34,037 nt of DNA, from NCBI GenBank assembly GCA_016192825.1, contig JACPTK010000119.1, positions 1-34,037 on the forward strand. The letters run 5' to 3'. The DNA comes from Betaproteobacteria bacterium. Lineage in GTDB: Bacteria > Pseudomonadota > Gammaproteobacteria > Burkholderiales > SG8-41. A program made the translations under genes and the position numbers. The notes under the pieces are model-generated. The model was given only the letters and a program-made list of their open reading frames with translations. It was not told the origin of the DNA and searched no databases. Of this stretch, positions 17,741-25,642 are shown piece after piece; within the stretch, counting starts at the first letter, position 1, and every line of letters starts with the position of its first letter.

Positions 17741-18580
17741 ATGAGGTCAGTGAGCAAGCATCGTGGTGCGTTGCGGCGTGGGCGAGCGTGCGCGATTGCG
17801 CTTGCGCTGCTGCTCGGATCCTCCGGCGGCGCCGCGGCCGAGGAATTCAGGATCGGGGGCACCGGCTCCGCGCTCGGCACCATGCAGCTTCTCGCCGCTG
17901 AATTCACGGCCGCGAATCCGGATATTCGGATCACGACGGTGCCCAGCCTCGGCAGCGGGGGAGGCGTCAAGGCCGTCGTCGCGGGAGCGATCGGTCTCGC
18001 GGCGACTTCGCGCCCGATCAGCGAGCGCGAGCGCAAGCTCGGCGCCGTGGAAGTGGAATATGCCCGCACGCCCTTCGTCTTCGCGATTTCCACCAAGTCC
18101 AAGGTTACCGCGATCACTTCCAGCGAGCTCGCCGCCATCTACGCCGGCAAGAAGGTGACGTGGCCAGACGGCAGTCCGGTCCGCATCGTGTTGCGACCGG
18201 CCAGCGACATCGATACCGAGATGGTCAAGCGCATCTCTCCCGACATCCGGCGGGCGCTCGCGGCGGCGGAGGCGCGTCCCGGCGTGAGGTTTTCGGTGAA
18301 CGATCAGGATGCCGCCGACGATCTGGAAAGAATTCCCGGCGCGATCGGACCGAGTTCGCTCGCCGTGATCGCGTCCGAGAAGCGCGCGCTCCGGGCGCTG
18401 AAGCTCGACGGCAGGGAGCCCACGCCGGCGAACGCGGCCTCCGGGGCCTACCCGTATCACAAGCGCTTGTTCCTGGTGACCGGCGCGAGGCGCTCGGCGG
18501 TCGTCGAGCGTTTCGTCGCCTTCGTGCGGTCCCCCGCCGGGCGAAAGGTTCTCGACAGCAACGGACAGTGGGTTCCCTGA
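17741..18580 (+). CDS. PstS-like periplasmic substrate-binding protein
   Basis: 279 residues. Sec signal peptide 1-33 (basic RRGR, then ALALLLGSSGGAAA, cleavage before EEF), so periplasmic. The fold resembles phosphate/oxyanion-binding PstS: RIGGTGSALGTMQ, then LGSGGGVKAVVAG and ATSRPIS. Compared with PstS, the Asp needed for protonated phosphate (PstS Asp56) aligns with Gly85 in AGAIGLAATSRP, and the SGT loop is replaced by LRPASDIDT, so phosphate may not be the ligand. No permease or ATPase gene accompanies it. Instead it is 11 bp upstream of a membrane EAL protein, so it may be a sensory co-receptor, as NspS is for MbaA. ATG 17741 with GGAG 6 nt upstream is chosen; ATG 17729 is possible. 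Confidence 0.85.
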   Translation: MRSVSKHRGALRRGRACAIALALLLGSSGGAAAEEFRIGGTGSALGTMQLLAAEFTAANPDIRITTVPSLGSGGGVKAVVAGAIGLAATSRPISERERKLGAVEVEYARTPFVFAISTKSKVTAITSSELAAIYAGKKVTWPDGSPVRIVLRPASDIDTEMVKRISPDIRRALAAAEARPGVRFSVNDQDAADDLERIPGAIGPSSLAVIASEKRALRALKLDGREPTPANAASGAYPYHKRLFLVTGARRSAVVERFVAFVRSPAGRKVLDSNGQWVP

Positions 18581-18591
18581 GACCCATTGCA

Positions 18592-21500
18592 ATGAGCGCG
18601 TCGGCCGAAAGCGGGATCGTTCCGATCGTCAGGCGGTTGGCGCTCGCGTTTGCGCTGACGGTGACGGTCACGCTGCCGGCCGGATATTTTGGCCTGGATT
18701 ACTGGAACCATGTCGAACACGTCGAGCTTTCGGCCCGGCTCAAGGCCGAAGGCCTTACCGCCCTGGTTGCCGCCAATCCCGAGTTGTGGATCTACCAGCT
18801 GCGGCGCCTGGAAGAACTGCTGCTGCGGTACCCCCCGCAACTGACCGACGATCGCGCCATCATCCGCGACGCCGCAGGCAATGCGCTCATCACCTTGGGC
18901 GCCTCTCCGCCCGCGCCGGTCCTGGTCCGCGCGTTTCCAATCTACGACTCCGGACGGTTGGTTGGTCGGGTCGAGATCACGCATTCGATCCGCGATCTTG
19001 TGCTCGGCACGCTGGCCGCGGGGCTGCTGGGCCTGCTGCTCGGCGCCCTGGTGTATGCGACGCTGCTCGTCCTGCCGTTGCGCGCGCTGCGGCGCGTGAC
19101 CGTCGCGCTGGATCGCGAGACGGCAGCGCTGCGGGCGAGCGAGGCGCGTTTTCGGACGGTGGCCCAGACCGCCGCCGACGCCATCGTCACCTACGACGCC
19201 GTGGGCAACGTCGTGGGGTGGAACGCGGCGGCCGAGAAAATATTCGGCTACCCCGCGGCCGAGGTCATCGGGCGGCCGCTCACCCTGTTGATACCGCAGC
19301 AGTACCAGGACGGGGGTCCCGGCTCGATGAACGGGGCACCGGCCGGCGGCGAGCGGCGCATCTTCGGAAAGCCCGTCGAGCGGCAGGGCCGGACCCGCTC
19401 GGGCAGCGAATTTCCGCTCGAGCTCGCGCTGTCGGAGTGGGAAAGCCCGGAAGGGAAGTTCTTCACCGGCATCATCCGCGACATCACCGAGCGCAAAAAC
19501 CACGAACTCAGAATCAGCCGGCTGAACCGGACACTCGCCGTGCTCTCGGGAATCAACTCCGCGATCGTGCGCATTAGCGACCGCCAGGAGCTGTTTACGG
19601 CGGCTTGCCGCATCGCGGTCGAGCACGGGAATTTCGACATGGCCTGGATCGGCCTGGTCGATCTGGCGGCGCAAGAAGTGACGCCGGCGGCGTGGGCCGG
19701 GGTCGAAACCGGCGAGTTTCTGGGCGGAGTCAAGACGCGGATACGCGATGACGTTCCGGCAGGCCGGGGCGTTCTCGCCCGCGCGATCAGGGCGGGGAAA
19801 CCGGTGTTCGAGAACGACATGACGGTCGAGCCTCACATCGGCGGAACGCGCAGGCAGGACGCGATCAGGCGCGGCTACCGCTCGCATATCGTGCTGCCCC
19901 TGACCGTCGAAGGCGGCGTGGTCGCCAGCCTGTCGTTGTTCGCAAAGGAAGCCGGCTTCTTCAACGAGGACGAAATCAGGTTGCTCACCGAGCTTGCCGA
20001 CGACATCTCGTTTGCGCTGGAGCACATGGCCAAGCAGGACCGGATAGCGAAGCTCTCGCGAATCCGCGCGGTCTCGAGCGGCATCAACGCCGCGATCGTC
20101 CGCATTCGCGACCGCGAGGAGCTGTTTCAGGAGGCCTGCCGCATCGTGGTCGAGCACGGGAATTTCGTGATGGCGTGGATCGGGATGCTCGACAAGGCGG
20201 CGCCGTCGATAAGGCCCGTCGCCAGGGCGGGGCGGGACGAGGGCTATCTGGACGCACTCAATTTGAGCATCGACTCAAACATCACCGGGAATATGGCCCT
20301 GGCGGCGGAGGCGGTGGCGGGCCGCGCGCCGGTGGTTTGCAACGACATCGAGGCCGATGGGCGGATGCGGCCGTGGCGGACGGCGGCGCTGGAGCGCGGC
20401 TACCGCTCGGTCGCCCAGCTGCCGCTCGTGCTGGAGCAGCGGGCGGTCGGCGTCTTCGCGCTGTACGCGGGGGAGCCCGGCATCTTCGACGAGGAGGAAC
20501 TGAAGCTGCTGGTCGAGATGGCGGGCGACGTCTCGTTTGCGCTGGAGCACATGAGCAAGGAGGAGAGGCTCAATTACCTTGCGTATTACGACGCGCTCAC
20601 CGGTTTGCCCAATCGCGCGTTGTTCGTGGACCGCACCAACCAGCGCATGCGCGCGCGCGGCGGCGAGCGGCGGATGGTCGCGCTGATCCTGCTCGATCTC
20701 GAGCGTTTCCGGAACATCAACGAGACGCTCGGCCGCGGCGCCGGGGACGGCCTGCTGCGGCAGGTGGCGGCGCGGCTGGCGGGCGCCGTCGAGGAATCCG
20801 ACGTCCTGGCGCACGTCGGCGGCGACCAATTCGCGATCGCGACCCGGCGAGCCGAGCGCGGGGAGGATGTTGCGCACATTCTCGACCAGACGGTGACGCG
20901 CGCGCTGAGCCAGTCGTTCGAAATCGGCCGCGACCAGTTGCGCATCGCGGCCCGGACGGGCGTCGCCGTCTACCCCACGGACGGAGCCGATGCCGAAGGC
21001 CTGCTCAGGAATGCCGAGGCGGCGCTCAACGACGCCAAGAAGACCGGGCACCGCTACCTGTTTTATGCGCCGCAGATGAACGCGCGCGTGGCCGAGCAGT
21101 TGAGGCTCGAAAACGAGCTGCGCAAAGCGGTGGCGGGCGAGCAGTTCCTGCTGCACTATCAGCCGCGCTTCGAAATCGCCACGAAGCGGATCGTCGGACT
21201 GGAAGCGCTCATCCGCTGGCGGCACCCGGAACGCGGAATCGTGTCGCCGGCCGACTTCATCCCGCTGCTGGAGGAGACCGGGATGATCCTCGAGGTCGGG
21301 CGCTGGGCGCTCAGGCGCGCGGCAATGGACCATGCCGCATGGTGCACCGCGGGCTTCAAGCCGCCGCGCATCGCCGTCAACGTCTCCCAGGTTCAGCTGC
21401 GGCGCAAGGATTTCGTGGATTGCGTGAAGGATTCGCTGGCGGCGGTGGACAGGGCGGCGGAGCGGATCGACATCGAGATCACCGAGAGCATGCTGATGGA

Positions 21501-21861
21501 GGACGTCGGGGGCAGCATCGAGAAGCTGAAAGCGGTCCAGTCCCTGGGACTGAATGTCGCCGTGGATGATTTCGGGACGGGGTATTCCTCGTTGAACTAT
21601 CTGGCGCGGCTGCCGATCAACTCGCTGAAGATCGACCGCTCGTTCATCATCCAGATGAACAAGGGCCCCGAGCAGATGGCGATCGTTTCCACAGTGATCT
21701 CGCTCGCGCGGGCGCTCAACCTCAAGGTCGTGGCGGAAGGGGTGGAGACGGAGGAGCAGGCCAACCTGCTGCGGCTGCTGCGCTGCGACGAGGCGCAGGG
21801 ATATCTGTACGCCAGACCCATGCCGCCCGACGCCATCGCCGGTCTGCTTCCGCGCAACTAG
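18592..21861 (+). CDS. Membrane c-di-GMP phosphodiesterase: periplasmic sensor-PAS-GAF-GAF-degenerate GGDEF-EAL
   Basis: 1089 residues. Transmembrane helix about 14-34, a short periplasmic region about 35-125, second helix about 130-158, then PAS about 187-300 (ending in ITERKN), GAF about 310-475, GAF about 487-640, GGDEF about 658-815, EAL about 830-1080. The GGDEF motif is GGDQF (about 743-747) with no I-site Arg. EAL catalytic residues are kept (Glu871 of EALIRW, VNVS, EITES, DDFGTG, LKIDRSF, AEGVET, EAQGY). ATG 18592 is chosen because it places the first helix near the N-terminus; a longer in-frame reading would overlap most of the binding-protein gene. Its ribosome-binding site is weak, so coupling to the upstream gene is likely. 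The periplasmic region is the obvious docking surface for the co-encoded binding protein. Confidence 0.92.
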   Translation: MSASAESGIVPIVRRLALAFALTVTVTLPAGYFGLDYWNHVEHVELSARLKAEGLTALVAANPELWIYQLRRLEELLLRYPPQLTDDRAIIRDAAGNALITLGASPPAPVLVRAFPIYDSGRLVGRVEITHSIRDLVLGTLAAGLLGLLLGALVYATLLVLPLRALRRVTVALDRETAALRASEARFRTVAQTAADAIVTYDAVGNVVGWNAAAEKIFGYPAAEVIGRPLTLLIPQQYQDGGPGSMNGAPAGGERRIFGKPVERQGRTRSGSEFPLELALSEWESPEGKFFTGIIRDITERKNHELRISRLNRTLAVLSGINSAIVRISDRQELFTAACRIAVEHGNFDMAWIGLVDLAAQEVTPAAWAGVETGEFLGGVKTRIRDDVPAGRGVLARAIRAGKPVFENDMTVEPHIGGTRRQDAIRRGYRSHIVLPLTVEGGVVASLSLFAKEAGFFNEDEIRLLTELADDISFALEHMAKQDRIAKLSRIRAVSSGINAAIVRIRDREELFQEACRIVVEHGNFVMAWIGMLDKAAPSIRPVARAGRDEGYLDALNLSIDSNITGNMALAAEAVAGRAPVVCNDIEADGRMRPWRTAALERGYRSVAQLPLVLEQRAVGVFALYAGEPGIFDEEELKLLVEMAGDVSFALEHMSKEERLNYLAYYDALTGLPNRALFVDRTNQRMRARGGERRMVALILLDLERFRNINETLGRGAGDGLLRQVAARLAGAVEESDVLAHVGGDQFAIATRRAERGEDVAHILDQTVTRALSQSFEIGRDQLRIAARTGVAVYPTDGADAEGLLRNAEAALNDAKKTGHRYLFYAPQMNARVAEQLRLENELRKAVAGEQFLLHYQPRFEIATKRIVGLEALIRWRHPERGIVSPADFIPLLEETGMILEVGRWALRRAAMDHAAWCTAGFKPPRIAVNVSQVQLRRKDFVDCVKDSLAAVDRAAERIDIEITESMLMEDVGGSIEKLKAVQSLGLNVAVDDFGTGYSSLNYLARLPINSLKIDRSFIIQMNKGPEQMAIVSTVISLARALNLKVVAEGVETEEQANLLRLLRCDEAQGYLYARPMPPDAIAGLLPRN

Positions 21862-21876
21862 AGCGGGCGCCAGATC

Positions 21877-21926
21877 GTACATCAATGCAAGACCTGACCC
21901 CGGGGTCAGGTCTTGCATTGATGTAC
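21877..21926. repeat. Perfect 50-bp palindrome (palindromic element, copy A)
   Basis: A 25-bp half-site (begins GTACATCAATGC, ends AAGACCTGACCCC) is followed at once by its exact reverse complement, with the centre at 21901/21902 in CCCC|GGGG. It lies 15 bp after the EAL stop. The same half-sites occur in the opposite mutual order in the two copies inside rsmB (26818-26863 and 27034-27079). No T tract follows, so it is not a standard intrinsic terminator, though a transcript would fold into a very stable hairpin. One frame on each strand is open through it. Confidence 0.95.
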
Positions 21927-22031
21927 GGGACAGGGCGCGGACCCGTTCTGCTCACGACTGGTGGTCCGACGGATAGCGACAACGGCGATCAAATCCCTGC
22001 GCGCTTCGCGCGACCCACGATTGCGCGGTGT

Positions 22032-22060
22032 TTGCGTCGCATTCCCTGCTGCCCTAACAT
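22032..22060 (+). promoter_or_regulatory. Weak candidate promoter for the cyclase/HD operon
   Basis: TTGCGT (22032-22037), 17-bp spacer, TAACAT (22055-22060), 27 bp before the ATG. Matches are 3/6 and 4/6, so this is only a candidate. The rest of 21927-22084 shows no gene. Confidence 0.25.
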
Positions 22061-22087
22061 TGCCGTGTCTGCGGCACGGGAGCGGTG

Positions 22088-23329
22088 ATGAAACGCGCGT
22101 CGTGGTTAAACCTGCTGGTCAACTCCGAAAGCGGCGCGCCCTCGCCGTCGGCGAAGGTTCGCGAGTTGCTGTCGCGGCTCGACGAGGAGCTGTTCGAGCT
22201 GTGGAACCTGGGCGAGAACGTGCTGCTCGCGTGGACTTTCGGGGATCACGAATTGCGCTTTCTCAAGGTTCGCCACTACACCATCGCCGAGGCGATCCAC
22301 CGCGTGGCGGACGACGAGAACGGAAGGGGCCACACCCCCGGCCTCGTCAACGAGGTGCTCGCGGGACCGAAGTACGTTCCGGCCGTCGCGTTCCAGCAGC
22401 TCTGTCGGCTGTTCCGCAGCGAGCCCCACGTCATCCGCATGGATCTTGGCACGGGAGCCGAAGCCGGCGTCGAGTTGATCGAGCATCTGGTGCGCCGCTA
22501 CGGCGTGTCGCTGGTGCGGGGCCGCGCGGTGGTGTTGCTGGACGCGGTGCAGTTTTCGCTCGCCTCGCCGCTCGAGCAGGTGGCGATGCTGAACAGCCTC
22601 GCCTATTCGGTGAACTCCGCCTACCGGCAGCTCCTGTCGAAGGACATCCAGGTCAATTTCGCCCGCACTACCACCGGCGACGGTTTCTACATCTGGAACC
22701 GGGCGCGCACGGTGGACGCGAACGTCGCGCTCTACAAGCTGATGATGATGATCCTGGCCGACAACGCCATTGCCCAGCGCAAGGCGCGCGGCGCCTGGGT
22801 TCCGAAACTGCGTGCGGCCTTTCACGTGGGCGAGCACTACGAGTTCTACCAGGTGGAGGCGCTCAACCCGACGACCTTCAGCTATATCGTCGGCCAGGTG
22901 ACGATCGACCTCTCGCGCATGATCGCAAAGGCGCTGCCCGGCCAGATCCTCCTGGGCGACTTCGGGATCGAGGTGGGCGACGGAACGGTCGGGCCGGCAG
23001 TGCGCTACGACACGCTGGATTTCGTCGAGAAGACCGCGGTCTCGCTCGACCAGCTCCACGGCCTGGAGGTTGCCGGAGACCGTATCGGCCAGATCCGATG
23101 CTACCTCACCGGGCAGCGCGTGAGCGGCGAGCGCTATCCCGTCAACCGCTATCACATCCGCGACAAGCACGGCACCGAGCGCACCGTCTACAACGCCAAG
23201 ATCAATATCCATCGCGAGAACGCCGAGCCGATCTTTCTCGGCGTCCGGAGCGAGGAACTGGCGGATTTTCCGACCGAGTGGATCGAGATCATGGACCGTG
23301 CCCCGGTGGCCGCCGCGGGGCAGGCGTGA
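22088..23329 (+). CDS. Divergent class III nucleotidyl-cyclase-like protein
   Basis: 413 residues, no signal peptide or membrane helix. Residues about 145-290 follow the class III cyclase plan: VVLLDAVQFS (Asp152 at the first metal-ligand position), TTTGDGFYIW (Asp198 at the second), RAAFHVGE (counterpart of the GIHTGE strand), and IVGQVTIDLSRM, where Arg277 matches the transition-state Arg but the preceding Asn is Ile. The residue three before GD, normally Lys in adenylyl or Glu in guanylyl cyclases, is Thr, so substrate choice cannot be read. The N-terminal 140 residues are unrecognised. Activity is plausible but unproven. ATG 22088 with GGGAG 5 nt upstream. It is followed 25 bp later by an HD hydrolase, implying a synthesis/breakdown pair. 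Confidence 0.7.
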   Translation: MKRASWLNLLVNSESGAPSPSAKVRELLSRLDEELFELWNLGENVLLAWTFGDHELRFLKVRHYTIAEAIHRVADDENGRGHTPGLVNEVLAGPKYVPAVAFQQLCRLFRSEPHVIRMDLGTGAEAGVELIEHLVRRYGVSLVRGRAVVLLDAVQFSLASPLEQVAMLNSLAYSVNSAYRQLLSKDIQVNFARTTTGDGFYIWNRARTVDANVALYKLMMMILADNAIAQRKARGAWVPKLRAAFHVGEHYEFYQVEALNPTTFSYIVGQVTIDLSRMIAKALPGQILLGDFGIEVGDGTVGPAVRYDTLDFVEKTAVSLDQLHGLEVAGDRIGQIRCYLTGQRVSGERYPVNRYHIRDKHGTERTVYNAKINIHRENAEPIFLGVRSEELADFPTEWIEIMDRAPVAAAGQA

Positions 23330-23354
23330 GCAGGCGCGACGCGATATTCCGGCC

Positions 23355-24410
23355 ATGAGGGAAGTCATACGGCGCAATCATTACGACGTCACGGACCGCG
23401 TATTCGTGGCCGACCCGCGCATCGTGTGCGAGGAGGTGTGCGCTCTTTTGCGGCGCCTGGAGCCGAATGGTGAGCTGCGACCGGTCGAGACTGCATTCGA
23501 CGTATTCAGCCGCCTCTACTCGGGAACGCTGCCCGGCTACGCGGGTTGCGAGACCTGGTATCACGACGCGCAGCACAGTCTCGATTGCGCTCTGGTCATG
23601 GCGCGGCTGCTCGACGGGCACGAGCGCGGGACCGCGGACGGACGCATGGGCGGACGCCGCGCCCGGCTGGGCGTGATCGCGGCGCTGTTCCACGACGCCG
23701 GCTACATCCGCAGGAGCGCGGACGAGGAGCAACACGGGGCGCAGTTCACCTTGTACCACGTGCGGCGCAGCGGCGATTTCCTCGCCGAGTTCCTGCCGTC
23801 GGTGGGGTTCGTGGAGGAAGGGGCACTGGCGGAACAGCTCGTGCACTTCACCGGCTACGAGGTGGCGCTCGACAGGATCGACGTGCACGATCCGCTCGAC
23901 CGGCGCCTGGGGTTCATGCTGGGAACGGCCGACGTGCTGGCGCAGATGTCCGACCGTTGCTACCTGGAGAAATGCCGCGACTTTCTCTATCCCGAATTCG
24001 AGATCTGCGGCCTGGCCGGCGCTCCCCATCCCGACGGCACGAAGCCCCTCTACGACTCGCGCGAGGACCTGCTGCGCAAGACGCCCGGGTTTCACGACAA
24101 AATCTGGAAGGAGCGCATGGACGGCTATTTCGAAAGCGTCTACCGGTATGCGGCAGCTCACTTCGGCGGACGCAACCTCTACCTGGACGTGATCCAGGGC
24201 CACCTGCGGCGGCTGCGCGAGGTGCTGGAGACGAACCGGATTCATGAAGGCCTTCGGCGGCGATCCGACTGCATCAATGCCGGACCGTTGCGCGTCGTTC
24301 TCGGGCTGGAGCCGGCCGGCGCGGAGGTCCGGGCGGCAGCGCGGCCCTCGAGCTACAAGCGGAGGACGTATCCGGGCGCGGTGGATCCGCGCCACTACGT
24401 GCCGACCTGA
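23355..24410 (+). CDS. HD-domain hydrolase resembling cyclic nucleotide phosphodiesterases
   Basis: 351 residues, soluble. The metal-binding pattern reads WYHDAQHSLDCALVMARLL (His70, His74), then about 35 residues on LFHDAGYI (His113-Asp114) and EEQHGAQF. The YHxxxHSxD...HDxGY layout recalls class I 3',5'-cyclic nucleotide phosphodiesterases as well as general HD phosphohydrolases. The C-terminal half (LGTADVLAQMSDRCYLEKCRD) is helical and supplies a second conserved TADxLAQxxD patch, probably completing the metal site. Start ATG 23355; GTG 23298 is in frame but would overlap the upstream gene. The close spacing to the cyclase-like gene suggests co-transcription and that this enzyme removes the upstream product, but other phosphate monoesters or nucleotides are possible substrates. 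Confidence 0.8.
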   Translation: MREVIRRNHYDVTDRVFVADPRIVCEEVCALLRRLEPNGELRPVETAFDVFSRLYSGTLPGYAGCETWYHDAQHSLDCALVMARLLDGHERGTADGRMGGRRARLGVIAALFHDAGYIRRSADEEQHGAQFTLYHVRRSGDFLAEFLPSVGFVEEGALAEQLVHFTGYEVALDRIDVHDPLDRRLGFMLGTADVLAQMSDRCYLEKCRDFLYPEFEICGLAGAPHPDGTKPLYDSREDLLRKTPGFHDKIWKERMDGYFESVYRYAAAHFGGRNLYLDVIQGHLRRLREVLETNRIHEGLRRRSDCINAGPLRVVLGLEPAGAEVRAAARPSSYKRRTYPGAVDPRHYVPT

Positions 24411-24437
24411 ATTCAGAGTGGGCCGCAGCCCGAATTC
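24409..24437. terminator. Possible bidirectional hairpin between convergent genes
   Basis: GAATTC (24409-24414) and GGGC (24420-24423) pair with GCCC (24428-24431) and GAATTC (24432-24437), with a 4-nt loop and a 5-nt bulge. It sits between the HD gene and the convergent PilZ gene. No T run, so termination is a guess. Confidence 0.3.
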
Positions 24438-24487
24438 CGCGGCGCCGGGAAGCGCGGGTGGTGCCGTGCGGCTGGATAACCCTGGGA

Positions 24488-25234
24488 TCAGCTGTCGGAC
24501 AGGCGCACGAAAAAGCGCTCGATCAACGCCTTGACGTCATCATGGGCGCCCACGAATCGGCAGCCGGAGCGCCGGACTTGCCCGCCGTCCTCGAGCGTGA
24601 CCACCCGGGTATGCATGAACTGCACGTCCACGGTCGCGATCCCCGCCGGAAACCGGATCGCGCATCCCCTCAGGATTTCGTCGCGGTCGAAGGAGATGTC
24701 CGCCGGATAGGTGAGCGCCCCGATCCCGCTGACGCTCACGTCGACAAGCTCGCCGGACACGTGCCCGACGTCCTTGATGTTGAGCGTAATCGTCACCGGT
24801 CCATGAGGCGGGATCGCGTAGCGGCGCTGCCTGCGGCGGTGCAGTCGAAAGATCTCCGGGGGGAAAGCGGTCCGGAACGCCGGCTCGCCGTCGAGGGACA
24901 TCTCGATGGCGCCCGCGGTGCTGAATTCCACCTTGGCGTTCTCGTCCGCGCAGGCGAAATCGAGTTTGCGCGCAGCCAGGAGCCGCGCGTTCGTCAACTT
25001 GTGATGCCCGAATGCCAGGAAGATCCAGCCCGAGACCGGGTCCACTTCGACGATGCGGGACAGCACGAATTGGTCTTCTCCGCCGAAGAAGACGGCGACC
25101 GGGGTCCTTCTTGCCTGCGCCGCGCGCAGGATCCTCGAAATCTCGGTCCGCGAGGCGATCAGGTAATCGCGGTGGTCCTCGGGACCAAGCGGCTCGAATC
25201 GCGGGACGAGGCCGAGGTCGTGGGTGACGCCCAT
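24488..25234 (-). CDS. YcgR-like PilZ domain c-di-GMP receptor
   Basis: 248 residues, cytoplasmic. An N-terminal YcgR-like beta domain (about 25-125) is followed by a PilZ domain with the c-di-GMP-binding RRxxR box at about 134-138 (HRRRQRRYAIP) and the D-x-S-x-x-G box DVSVSG at 165-170, both intact. Proteins of this form bind c-di-GMP and act on the flagellar motor or on exopolysaccharide output. With three EAL phosphodiesterases nearby it is a natural readout of the local c-di-GMP pool. ATG 25234 (MGVTHDLG) is chosen since AAGGA lies 9 nt upstream. An in-frame ATG at 25297 would translate through a strong hairpin and is less likely. Confidence 0.9.
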   Translation of the reverse strand: MGVTHDLGLVPRFEPLGPEDHRDYLIASRTEISRILRAAQARRTPVAVFFGGEDQFVLSRIVEVDPVSGWIFLAFGHHKLTNARLLAARKLDFACADENAKVEFSTAGAIEMSLDGEPAFRTAFPPEIFRLHRRRQRRYAIPPHGPVTITLNIKDVGHVSGELVDVSVSGIGALTYPADISFDRDEILRGCAIRFPAGIATVDVQFMHTRVVTLEDGGQVRRSGCRFVGAHDDVKALIERFFVRLSDS

Positions 25235-25251
25235 ATTCCCGTGTCCTTGCG

Positions 25252-25287
25252 CGACCGCCCGCAGTCCACGGTTCGGGCGGGCGGTCG
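25252..25287 (-). promoter_or_regulatory. GC-rich leader hairpin upstream of the PilZ gene
   Basis: An 11-bp perfect stem (25252-25262 with 25277-25287; CGACCGCCCGC/GCGGGCGGTCG) with a 14-nt loop, ending about 18 nt upstream of the PilZ start and just before its AAGGA. It could modulate translation or be a transcription-factor site. It does not match any riboswitch class I know. Confidence 0.4.
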
Positions 25288-25391
25288 TCCGCGCCAATCA
25301 GATTTCGGCGATACGGACAAACGGCGCATCAGAGTCCAGGCTGCACATAGCCACCGCAAGAGCCGATCCCAATTGACGCGCGCAGACAGCT

Positions 25392-25634
25392 TCAGGCAGC
25401 TTTCCCCGCGCGGCAGAGAACCGGTTCGAACTGGTAATCGCCGGAAACCTTGATCTTGCCGAGATATTCGTAAGCCTGCTCCGGGGATTCGAATCGCCGC
25501 GCGCACCCTGATGAGAGCGAGCAGAGCCGGCCATTCTCGCCGACCGCGATGCCTTCACCGGCCCCCGCGGCGATGCCCGCGGTGGTGCCGGCGCTGCCCG
25601 CGACGCGCAGCTCGTACCACTCGCCCGATGTCAT
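25392..25634 (-). CDS. Small hypothetical protein (80 aa)
   Basis: 80 residues (MTSGEWYELRVAGSAG...). A Gly/Ala-rich segment is followed by NGRLCSLSSGCARRFESPEQAYEYLGKI and a C-terminal FEPVLCRAG, with three cysteines. No signal peptide and no family recognised. ATG 25634 is chosen because GGGGGA stands 6 nt upstream; an in-frame start 8 codons earlier is weaker. The ribosome-binding region lies within a palindrome (CCCCGTACGGGG, 25643-25654). Confidence 0.6.
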   Translation of the reverse strand: MTSGEWYELRVAGSAGTTAGIAAGAGEGIAVGENGRLCSLSSGCARRFESPEQAYEYLGKIKVSGDYQFEPVLCRAGKAA

Positions 25635-25642
25635 AGCCTGTC

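Noticed and set aside
17741-18580. Phosphate transport gene pstS
   Set aside because: No pstC, pstA or pstB nearby, no Pho box seen, and key phosphate ligands are replaced, so no gene symbol is given.
18160-18591. An in-frame extension of the membrane EAL protein to position 18160
   Set aside because: It would overlap most of the binding-protein gene, is Arg-rich as out-of-frame high-GC sequence is, and would put the first membrane helix about 150 residues in. ATG 18592 fits better.
21877-21926. Intrinsic terminator for the EAL gene
   Set aside because: The stem is far longer than usual and no T tract follows; identical half-sites inside rsmB show it is a dispersed element.
22088-24410. Pycsar or CBASS anti-phage system
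   Set aside because: No effector with TIR, membrane-spanning or nuclease domains accompanies the cyclase-like gene; its partner is an HD hydrolase. Kept only as an alternative to test.
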